A DNA stretch of 5,449 nt from an uncultured Solobacterium sp. (GCA_937895985.1 CALBKL010000270.1:1-5449); one strand, 5' to 3'. Shown: positions 1-5,320, numbered from the stretch's first letter. Program-made: numbers and translations. Notes: generated by a model from the letters alone, not told the origin.

Positions 1-961
1 TCGCAACTGCATCTTTTACATGTGCATTACGAATGTTCTTAATTTCTGTCTTATTCTTGATTGCACGGAAGTAAGCGACTGGTGAAATCGCATCATAAAT
101 CTCATTACCTACTAATGCTTTATACAGATTGGAGTTGAGATGTCCCATATCTGCCCAGATCTTCTTACCTTCTAATTGTTTTAAGTCCTTCATTAACGCA
201 TTGTATGGACGCACTGTTACCTTATTTTCCTTGAAGTACTTCGCAACCTTCGCATTAATCTTCTTAGAATCTACATAATAGTAGAGTTTCTTATTTGTGA
301 TTACTGCGAATGCATAACTCACTGGAGTACATGCAATATCGTTACCACGAATATTTAATAACCAACATGGATCTTCTAAAGCAGTAAATAAGATTGCATC
401 ACATTTGCTTGCCTTCATTGCTTCTCTTGCACGTGCAATTCTTTCGGACGCATCTTCACCTGTGTACTTCTTAGGAAGTACATATAATTCTTCCGTTGGC
501 ATAGCAGGTCGATCTTTACCCCAAACCATTCCAACAAGATCTTCTGTTGTATATAACTTCGCATTCTTTTCTTTTAATGCTTGGGTTAGATGTAAGTAAT
601 TTCTAGCAGAAACCACTGCACCATCAAAACCTAACACACCGTTCTTTGGTGTATTCGCAATCAAGAAGTCGATTGGATTTGGTACACCTTCTTGACGTAG
701 TCTCATTAGTGTAACACCAGTTCCCTGAAGTTCATTTTCAGCCTGTGTAAAGAATCTACCATCCGTCCAAAGACCTGCGAAATCCTTTGTGATAATTGTA
801 CATCCAGATTCACCACTGAAACCAGACATGTATGATTTACACTTGAAATAATCAGCTGTATATTCATCAGAAAGATGGTCATCTTCATTTGGAATATAAT
901 ATACATCAATCTTACGCTCAGCCATCAAAGCTCTTAACTTTTTGATTCTATCCTGTATCAT
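1..961 (-). CDS. Xaa-Pro aminopeptidase (aminopeptidase P family), N-terminal part, cut by the window edge
   Basis: The 320 visible codons encode the two creatinase-like N-terminal domains of a three-domain aminopeptidase P, a cytoplasmic enzyme that removes an N-terminal residue preceding proline. Domain 1 covers about residues 1-130 and carries the family signature LWTDGRFFTQAENEL (about residues 64-78). Domain 2 follows from about residue 155 and contains CWLLNIRGNDIACTPVSY, the WLLNIRGxD block shared with the eukaryotic cytosolic enzyme. The M24 'pita-bread' domain with the metal ligands and catalytic His lies beyond position 1, so activity cannot be judged here. The start ATG (959-961) is preceded by GAGGTG (970-975 on the reverse strand) at 8-nt spacing. 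The gene is divergent from the small membrane-protein gene at 1174. Family assignment is firm; the substrate is known only by family. Confidence 0.93.
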   Translation of the reverse strand, partial: MIQDRIKKLRALMAERKIDVYYIPNEDDHLSDEYTADYFKCKSYMSGFSGESGCTIITKDFAGLWTDGRFFTQAENELQGTGVTLMRLRQEGVPNPIDFLIANTPKNGVLGFDGAVVSARNYLHLTQALKEKNAKLYTTEDLVGMVWGKDRPAMPTEELYVLPKKYTGEDASERIARAREAMKASKCDAILFTALEDPCWLLNIRGNDIACTPVSYAFAVITNKKLYYYVDSKKINAKVAKYFKENKVTVRPYNALMKDLKQLEGKKIWADMGHLNSNLYKALVGNEIYDAISPVAYFRAIKNKTEIKNIRNAHVKDAVA

Positions 962-981
962 AATTTAATCACCTCGTTATA

Positions 982-1012
982 ATTATACTCAATATTTTTC
1001 AAACAAAAACAA
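982..1012 (-). promoter_or_regulatory. Possible promoter of the aminopeptidase gene
   Basis: On the reverse strand a perfect TATAAT (982-987) lies upstream of the aminopeptidase start, with a weak -35 candidate TTGTTT (1007-1012) at 19-nt spacing. If used, transcription would start within or next to the ribosome binding site, giving a leader of only about 14 nt. A second candidate lies further upstream, where TATAGA-like and TTAGTT-like boxes read from the 1026-1060 region. The sequence does not decide between them. Confidence 0.3.
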
Positions 1013-1145
1013 ATCCGCTTCAATTCTATACTTTTTTGTTAGAACAAACTAACCTAAATATACTAATAAAGTTATAATCACAAAAATATAATTTACAATT
1101 AGGTCGTAAATATAGACAAAACATCACTATTTTTTTGTATAAGAA

Positions 1146-1154
1146 TGGTATAAT
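1146..1154 (+). promoter_or_regulatory. Extended -10 promoter of the small membrane-protein gene
   Basis: TGGTATAAT is a textbook extended -10 element (TGn followed by TATAAT at 1149-1154). No good -35 hexamer lies 16-18 nt upstream, which extended -10 promoters can tolerate. The expected transcription start is near 1161, inside AAAGGAGG (1159-1166), so the mRNA would begin almost at its Shine-Dalgarno sequence. Confidence 0.55.
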
Positions 1155-1173
1155 CCATAAAGGAGGATTATTT

Positions 1174-1395
1174 ATGGAAAAGAAAAAAGATTGGCTTGGT
1201 ATTGTCTTTGGTACAATTTGGTTTCTATATGCAGCCTTTGTTTTAGTCAACTATCTATCCGGAAATCTAAACGGCAGTTTCACTGTACCACGTCTTTTAG
1301 TAGTGATATATGACATTTTCGGTGTAGTACCTGGTTCAATTGTACAGATGGTTGTAAGTGCTATTGTAGTAATCTTTAGCATTCGTGGAAGATAA
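1174..1395 (+). CDS. Small two-helix membrane protein, function unknown (73 aa)
   Basis: I do not recognise this protein. The 73-residue product starts MEKKKDW and has a hydrophobic helix at about residues 8-28, a short polar turn containing SGNLNGS (29-35), an amphipathic or partly hydrophobic stretch (37-52) and a second hydrophobic helix (about 55-70) ending in IRGR. The charge pattern (KKK at the N-terminus, RGR at the C-terminus) suggests a two-pass inner-membrane protein with both ends in the cytoplasm. ATG 1174 is chosen because AAAGGAGG ends 7 nt upstream; a TTG further up at 1135 would lie before the promoter and is not plausible. The gene stops with TAA and runs straight into its own terminator, so it looks monocistronic. 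The ATPase-like gene follows about 100 nt downstream, but no functional link is shown. Confidence 0.75.
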   Translation: MEKKKDWLGIVFGTIWFLYAAFVLVNYLSGNLNGSFTVPRLLVVIYDIFGVVPGSIVQMVVSAIVVIFSIRGR

Positions 1396-1406
1396 TTTTT
1401 ATTACC

Positions 1407-1435
1407 AAACACATGGAATCCATGTGTTTTCTTTT
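1407..1435 (+). terminator. Intrinsic terminator after the small membrane-protein gene
   Basis: A perfect 10-bp stem AAACACATGG (1407-1416) / CCATGTGTTT (1420-1429) with a 3-nt AAT loop is followed by the T-rich run TTTTCTTTT (1427-1435). It begins 12 nt after the stop codon at 1395 and separates this gene from the ATPase-like gene. Confidence 0.85.
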
Positions 1436-1499
1436 ATCTATCACAGAATTTACATTCCTATTCTGATGATAATTTTGTAAAATATAACAGAGGATATCC

Positions 1500-3632
1500 A
1501 TGGAAACAAAGAAACAAACATTTTCGGTCGCAAATCTGTATTTAAATGCAAGTGCTGATACAATCTATCAATACTTAATCAACACAAAAGGAATCGTTAC
1601 TGTAACGGTTACTTTAAGCGACCGCAATGTGACTGTAGAATATAATCCAACTATCATTACTGCAGATAATATCATTGAAAAAATTAAAGCATGTGGATAT
1701 CATGCATATACACGTGAAATTCCAACTTCAGATTTTTTCATTCAACAAGATGAGAAAAATCCAACCAAGCCAAATTATCATATCTTATTTGTCTTTGTAT
1801 GCGAAGTTATTCTACTAGCAATACTATGGATATTACATATAACGCCTTGGATTGGATTACTATTCTCAGTTTACTCCTTATATGTAGGACGCATAATATT
1901 CATGCATGCAAAAGAGGAGATTCAAAAGAAGAATCCATCATCCGCAACCATCGGTAGTATTGCCATTAGTATTTCTTTCTTATACGGTATCTTACTAACA
2001 ATTCAAAATACCGTAAATGCGTACCCATTTATGATTTCAATGATTACAATTCTTGGTACAGATCTCTATAAAACAAAGTATTTAAAATACATGCAACAAA
2101 CATCCACAACATCATTGAACATCAAACAATATATCCCAGAAAATACAGCAGTCTTTAATAAGACTGGTGAAGTTATTGAAGAAACAAGCCAACTCAAAAA
2201 GAATCAGATTTTAATTATTCGACCAAATGAAAATATTCCTTGTGATGGCATTGTTGTAGAAGGTTACGCATCTGTAGATGAATCTACATTAACTGGTATA
2301 CAATCCAATATCACAAAGTCAGAAGGTTCCTACGTATATGCAGGCACACGTTGCTTGCAAGGCTCTCTTCAGATTAAAGTAGAAAAGATTGGTGAAAAGA
2401 CTACCCTATTACAATTCGCAAAACTCGCTAAGGAAACAGCGAACGATAAATCCTTTGATTCACCATTTAAAAACTTCTCTAAATACTTATTCTTATATTC
2501 GATTATTGCGGCTGTTATTTTATTCTTTGGTTGGATTTTAGTTGGTAAATCTTTCTCTATCGCGATTAGTGTTTCAATTGCAGTACTAGCTTCCGTTGCA
2601 ATGAATGCATTAACAATCTCCTCTGAAAAAGAAGTACTAGAAAAGGCAATCTTCGCAGCGAAAAATCATGTGCTATTCCGTAATGTAGATGCACTAGAAA
2701 CAGCCGGTAAAGTTGAGACATTATTCCTTGAACAAGATGATATTTTGATTGCCTCAAAGCCTGAAGTAACGGATTTTATTCCACTTGATGAAACCGACTT
2801 AAATATCATGCGTTATATTGCATATACACTATCCAACAAACGACATGACAGTTACTCTAGAGCGATTACACGTTACTTAAAATCACAAAAGATTTCTTCT
2901 GTAAACCTAAGTGTTCTAACAAATTTTCAAAAGGCACATCAAAGCGATACAATTCAAAATACCTATCAGTTATGTAATGTTCATGATTTATCTTATACAG
3001 ATATCATTAACCCAACCATAAGACAAAAGATTGATGAACTTGTAGAGCAAGGAAAGAAAGTTTTTATCCTAATTGGGGAAGAACAAGTACTAGGTTTAAT
3101 CGCTATGCAAAAGCCAATTGTCCCAAATAGTATACAAGCCATCCATTCACTTAAAGAACTAACAGATGTACATTTATTTGCACGTGGAAATGATGAAGAA
3201 ATTCAATATATTCAAAAAAATTGTGAGATTAAAAACATTCATGCAAACGTAGACATGAATGAAAAAGAAAATCTGATAAAATCATGCTCGCATGACTCTA
3301 TCAGTATGTACGCAAATGTCGATGGCTCTATCTCTTCATCTACCGCTGATGTAAATGTTCAATTTGGTATTAGCCAGAATTTAGATTCTGAAGATAACGA
3401 TATTATATTAACGCGTAAACGTTTAAGTGATTTAGTTTTTACAATCCAGACATCTGCAAAACTAAATCAACAGATCCAATTTAAACAGATTGCAATCATT
3501 GCATACCATATACTAGCTGTCATAATATTTGGCTTTATTACCCCAATCTTCTTTGCCATTCCACTTCCAGTAGTCCTGCCATGTATCACTTCCATCTATG
3601 TCATTCGATTCTTATTTCAATCGCATAAATAA
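1500..3632 (+). CDS. Full-length P1B-type (CopA-like) heavy-metal ATPase homologue lacking all catalytic motifs (pseudo-ATPase)
   Basis: The 710-aa length and domain order match copper/heavy-metal P1B ATPases: an HMA-like ferredoxin domain (7-71), helix pairs (about 94-135 and 151-189), actuator domain (about 200-310), helices (about 328-372), P/N domains (about 395-640) and a final helix pair (about 663-706). Framework motifs survive: RPNENIPCDG (241-250), VDESTLTG (259-266), KPEVTD (420-425), VLGLIAMQKPIVP (530-542) and ADVNVQFG (616-623). Every functional signature is replaced: HMA CxxC is L15-N-A-S18; TGE is TGI (265-267); membrane CPC is AMN (367-369); DKTGT is EQDDI (411-415), so the phosphorylated Asp is gone; the HP and TGDN motifs are absent; GDGxND is ANVDG (605-609). 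ATP-driven transport is therefore not expected. The frame is uninterrupted, arguing against simple decay; a binding, sensing or partner-regulating role is conceivable but unproven. ATG 1500 has AGAGGA (1489-1494) 5 nt upstream. Confidence 0.9.
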   Translation: METKKQTFSVANLYLNASADTIYQYLINTKGIVTVTVTLSDRNVTVEYNPTIITADNIIEKIKACGYHAYTREIPTSDFFIQQDEKNPTKPNYHILFVFVCEVILLAILWILHITPWIGLLFSVYSLYVGRIIFMHAKEEIQKKNPSSATIGSIAISISFLYGILLTIQNTVNAYPFMISMITILGTDLYKTKYLKYMQQTSTTSLNIKQYIPENTAVFNKTGEVIEETSQLKKNQILIIRPNENIPCDGIVVEGYASVDESTLTGIQSNITKSEGSYVYAGTRCLQGSLQIKVEKIGEKTTLLQFAKLAKETANDKSFDSPFKNFSKYLFLYSIIAAVILFFGWILVGKSFSIAISVSIAVLASVAMNALTISSEKEVLEKAIFAAKNHVLFRNVDALETAGKVETLFLEQDDILIASKPEVTDFIPLDETDLNIMRYIAYTLSNKRHDSYSRAITRYLKSQKISSVNLSVLTNFQKAHQSDTIQNTYQLCNVHDLSYTDIINPTIRQKIDELVEQGKKVFILIGEEQVLGLIAMQKPIVPNSIQAIHSLKELTDVHLFARGNDEEIQYIQKNCEIKNIHANVDMNEKENLIKSCSHDSISMYANVDGSISSSTADVNVQFGISQNLDSEDNDIILTRKRLSDLVFTIQTSAKLNQQIQFKQIAIIAYHILAVIIFGFITPIFFAIPLPVVLPCITSIYVIRFLFQSHK

Positions 3633-3683
3633 GACAAACCTGTAAAGAATCAATGACATAAGTTTCTATACAGTCATAGCCCT

Positions 3684-3730
3684 TTAAAAGCAGCATATTC
3701 AACGATTCTGGTTTTATGTGCTGCTTTTAA
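3684..3730. terminator. Bidirectional terminator between convergent genes
   Basis: A perfect 12-bp inverted repeat, TTAAAAGCAGCA (3684-3695) / TGCTGCTTTTAA (3719-3730), can be extended inward by three pairs (one G-T wobble), leaving a loop of about 17 nt. The A/T-rich stem ends give a short T run on either strand. It lies 52 nt after the stop of the ATPase-like gene and about 105 nt beyond the stop of the convergent antitoxin gene, so it could serve both. The T tracts are short, so efficiency is uncertain. Confidence 0.65.
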
Positions 3731-3835
3731 TACATATTTAAACAAATAAATACGCATATCATTTCTCATCCATGCATGTATTCCCTACAATTTTTTAATA
3801 CAGCCTCTTCTGATAGTTTATTTATATAAATATAT

Positions 3836-4105
3836 TTAACTATCTAATGACTCCATCAGTTCTTCAACACTATCGAAAGGACCATTTAAATCTCTTCTCT
3901 TTGTGGCATCTTCCATCGCTGCATATGTCTCTATATTTGGCTCTTCGATTCTCACATCAAATGGTAGTCCACGATGTTGTAATGCTTGTCGATAGAAAAT
4001 TCCAGTAGCAGTACTCATATCAAGCCCTAAAGATTTGAATAACTTCGTTGCCTGTACTTTAATATCATGATCGATTCGCAGTGTCATATTTTCTTTATTT
4101 GCCAT
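3836..4105 (-). CDS. RelB/DinJ-family type II antitoxin, without an adjacent toxin
   Basis: The 89-aa product shows the RelB/DinJ pattern. The N-terminal ribbon-helix-helix DNA-binding segment is NMTLRIDHDIKVQATKLF followed by GLDMSTATGIFYRQAL and GLPFDV (about residues 6-52). The acidic C-terminal tail, with ETYAAMEDA and FDSVEELMESL, would wrap a RelE/YafQ-type mRNA-cleaving toxin in a complete system. ATG 4103-4105 is chosen because AAAGGAG (4114-4120) lies 8 nt upstream; an in-frame ATG six codons earlier (4121-4123) overlaps this site and has no ribosome binding site. The stop is TAG. In complete systems the toxin gene usually follows directly, but the 200 nt downstream, up to the convergent ATPase-like gene, contain no toxin-like frame, and none lies upstream. 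The family call is solid; a lone role as regulator or anti-addiction module is inference. Confidence 0.88.
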   Translation of the reverse strand: MANKENMTLRIDHDIKVQATKLFKSLGLDMSTATGIFYRQALQHRGLPFDVRIEEPNIETYAAMEDATKRRDLNGPFDSVEELMESLDS

Positions 4106-4132
4106 TAATTTTACTCCTTTCATTTATGTTTT

Positions 4133-4160
4133 ATCATATCTAATTCATATTACAATGCAA
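4133..4160 (-). promoter_or_regulatory. Probable promoter of the antitoxin gene
   Basis: On the reverse strand TATGAT (4133-4138, five of six matches to TATAAT) has TTGCAT (4155-4160) 16 nt upstream. The predicted start near 4126 leaves a leader of about 20 nt that includes the AAAGGAG site. A tandem TGCATTGCATTG repeat covers the -35 region. RelB-type proteins usually autoregulate at short repeats near their promoter, so this is a candidate operator, but no clear palindrome is visible. Confidence 0.45.
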
Positions 4161-4211
4161 TGCAAATAAATATTATAAACCTTAAACGTACATTGCCACA
4201 TAGACATAACA

Positions 4212-4269
4212 AAAGGTCTCGATTAAACCCTGCTGTTTCAATCCAACGGTTTGTTTTTGCGAGACCTTT
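4212..4269. terminator. Nested hairpin, probable terminator
   Basis: A perfect 10-bp outer stem AAAGGTCTCG (4212-4221) / CGAGACCTTT (4260-4269) encloses a 5-bp inner stem AAACC (4225-4229) / GGTTT (4248-4252). The outer stem ends in CCTTTCTT on the plus strand and CCTTTTGTT on the minus strand, both modest T tracts. No gene ends next to it on either strand: the antitoxin starts at 4105 and points away. It may therefore be the terminator of a gene that once lay to the right, or a small structured RNA. The 18-nt apical loop is larger than usual for a terminator. Confidence 0.5.
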
Positions 4270-4444
4270 CTTGATGCTATAGATTTGCTACATTATCTTT
4301 TTTGCGATACTTCGCTACTGAAATACGAATTTCAGAATAATTTGTTTTTCACAAATGATTATTTATATTCTATTTTTATTTTAAATTGTCCATTGGTCTG
4401 TCCTCAACTTTTCTTGAGAAACATTTCATTTAACAATCACTTTG

Positions 4445-4489
4445 TTAAATGTTGGAGCGTAAACTGTAATTGAGTAACACTTCCTTCAT
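4445..4489 (-). CDS. Possible 14-codon ORF with a perfect ribosome binding site
   Basis: On the reverse strand, a full AAGGAGGT Shine-Dalgarno sequence (4498-4505) lies 8 nt before an ATG that opens a frame for MKEVLLNYSLRSNI and a TAA stop. An extended -10 element TGCTATAGT (4541-4549) is correctly placed about 50 nt upstream. The stop codon falls within the 9-bp hairpin 4427-4451, and a second hairpin (4403-4418) follows, as in leader-peptide attenuators. However, no regulated gene follows downstream on that strand. It could be the leftover leader of a lost gene, a true small protein, or chance. Confidence 0.3.
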   Translation of the reverse strand: MKEVLLNYSLRSNI

Positions 4490-4540
4490 GAGCTTGTACC
4501 TCCTTATCCTTTCTTCTAGGGTACTTCTCTTTGCACCTTT

Positions 4541-4549
4541 ACTATAGCA
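4541..4549 (-). promoter_or_regulatory. Possible extended -10 promoter for the 14-codon ORF
   Basis: TGCTATAGT on the reverse strand combines TGn with a five-of-six -10 hexamer. No recognisable -35 box lies at normal spacing. It would produce a leader of about 45 nt carrying the AAGGAGGT site and a weak GTACC / GGTAC pairing that overlaps the end of that site. Confidence 0.3.
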
Positions 4550-4570
4550 TCCACTTTTAAATTTAATAGT

Positions 4571-4600
4571 CTTACAATTAAAATTTTTTTGTTCTATAAT
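4571..4600 (+). promoter_or_regulatory. Probable promoter upstream of the exonuclease reading frame
   Basis: A perfect TATAAT (4595-4600) has CTTACA (4571-4576, four of six matches to TTGACA) at 18-nt spacing. The predicted transcript starts near 4607 and would carry the small TGGTCC / GGACCA hairpin (4609-4625) in its leader, then AGGAGG (4638-4643) 7 nt before the ATG at 4651. Whether this promoter belongs natively to the exonuclease or to the left-hand genome depends on where the junction lies. Confidence 0.5.
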
Positions 4601-4608
4601 ATTATTGT

Positions 4609-4625
4609 TGGTCCGATGAGGACCA
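4609..4625 (+). other. Small hairpin in the leader of the exonuclease transcript
   Basis: TGGTCC (4609-4614) pairs perfectly with GGACCA (4620-4625) around a GATGA loop, almost at the predicted 5' end of the transcript and 12 nt upstream of the ribosome binding site. A 5' hairpin of this kind can stabilise an mRNA. There is no T tract, so it is not a terminator, and it matches no riboswitch class I know. Confidence 0.35.
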
Positions 4626-4650
4626 TTTCTTATTTCCAGGAGGTTGCCAG

Positions 4651-5283
4651 ATGATTCAAGATATTTACCCACATGTCTATAACAATGCGTTTGAGCCTGG
4701 TGTTAAGCCTTCAAACGATGATATTATCTTTTCATTTGTGAGAGAATATCAAAAAAAAACTGATCTTACCTTAGAGGTTGTAAGCTCAGACAAGGATCTT
4801 AAACAGCTTTTGCAGGCTAATGTTGTTATTACCGATGCCGCAAAAAATCAGACTACTACGCTTTTGACTTTTCAGCAGGAATGGGGCTTTTCACCAGAGC
4901 ATATTGTAGATTATCTTGCATTGATTGGAGATAGTGCAGATAATATCAAAGGAGTTGCTGGGATCTGACCTAAAGGAGCAATGACCTTGGTACAAACTTA
5001 TGGTAGTATTGAAAATATTTATGATCATCTCTGAGATCTCTCACCAAAACTTGCAGAGAAACTTTCTGTTGGAAAAGATGATGCCTTTTTTTCCAAAAAA
5101 CTTATTGAGCTGATGCAGGTTCCTCAGATTCAAGGAATTGATCTAGAAACATGGCAATCAAGCAAAAATATTGAACAATGGGAGCAGATTCTCCTAAATC
5201 AGTATGGGTTCTCTAGTTTGCAGAAGCTGTTGGAATCTCTCAAGAAAAAATATGCAATGCCTCAACAATTAGGTTTATTTTAG
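4651..5283 (+). CDS. 5'-3' exonuclease (FEN / Pol I exonuclease-domain family), N-terminally truncated, two in-frame TGA readable as Gly (code 25)
   Basis: Read with TGA as an amino acid, the frame runs 210 codons to a TAG stop without a frameshift. It matches the C-terminal two-thirds of the structure-specific 5' nuclease that removes flaps and RNA primers. Metal-binding positions are visible: DD (23-24), SSDKDLKQLL with D47 and D49, and GDSADN with D94 and D97. The H3TH DNA-binding loop reads GVAGI-TGA-PKGA, where the family has GVPGIGPKTA, so the TGA at codon 106 (4966-4968) sits on an invariant Gly. A second TGA is codon 128 (5032-5034) in YDHL-TGA-DLSPKL. Trp is written TGG throughout. 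The C-terminus QLGLF (206-210) is a sliding-clamp-binding motif. The first ~100 residues, with the N-terminal active-site Asp, are absent: the frame is closed upstream by TAA at 4597. AGGAGG precedes ATG 4651. Leu codons (mostly CTT/TTG/CTC; TTA only 3 of 25) differ from the left-hand genes. In standard code this would be a broken gene. Confidence 0.85.
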
Positions 5284-5320
5284 TATAAATCTAGCCTCTT
5301 ATCTTATAAAATAGAATAAT

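Larger units (their letters stand above)
4270..4570. other. Gene-poor, AT-rich region with a series of short hairpins
   Basis: No protein family is recognisable in any frame. The stretch holds four separate perfect inverted repeats: CTGAAAT / ATTTCAG (4318-4335, 4-nt loop), ATTTGT / ACAAAT (4340-4356, 5-nt loop), CTCAA / TTGAG (4403-4418) and CATTTAACA / TGTTAAATG (4427-4451, 7-nt loop). None is followed by a convincing T tract. Open frames here, such as 4285-4473 on the plus strand, have no ribosome binding site and odd composition. The junction between the left-hand genome and the recoded exonuclease segment probably lies in or just after this stretch. Confidence 0.4.

Noticed and set aside
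405..599. Plus-strand open frame inside the aminopeptidase gene
   Set aside because: It is antisense to a well-supported family gene and has no family features of its own.
1135..1173. TTG start giving the small membrane protein 13 extra residues
   Set aside because: It precedes the -10 element, so it would not be transcribed; ATG 1174 has a strong ribosome binding site.
3819..3832. 14-bp perfect palindrome TATTTATATAAATA
   Set aside because: Made only of A and T in an AT-rich intergenic region; expected by chance and not placed at any start.
4106..4123. Upstream ATG giving the antitoxin six extra residues (MKGVKL)
   Set aside because: This segment contains the AAAGGAG site of the later ATG and has no ribosome binding site of its own.
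4318..4451. Hairpin series as a possible CRISPR or repeat array
   Set aside because: The stems differ in sequence and spacing; there is no repeated unit.
4285..4473. Plus-strand open frame of 62 codons
   Set aside because: No ribosome binding site, crosses several hairpins, and shows the Phe/Asn-rich composition of translated AT-rich non-coding DNA.
4609..4625. Hammerhead ribozyme core, suggested by CCGATGAG
   Set aside because: The required CUGANGA is not exact, no GAAA follows a second stem, and there is no third stem.
4445..4672. A 75-aa minus-strand protein with a TLEER segment recalling IS30-type transposases
   Set aside because: Only a few residues match, there is no helix-turn-helix or DDE region, and the frame overlaps the opposite-strand promoter and the start of the exonuclease.
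4651..4968. A complete 105-aa protein ending at the first TGA
   Set aside because: The exonuclease similarity continues without a frame change for another 100 codons, so the TGA is either recoded or a mutation, not a natural end.
4966..5034. Reading the two TGA codons as Trp (code 4) or selenocysteine
   Set aside because: Trp is written TGG at three places in the same frame and does not fit the invariant Gly of the hairpin; this enzyme family uses no selenocysteine and no Cys aligns there.
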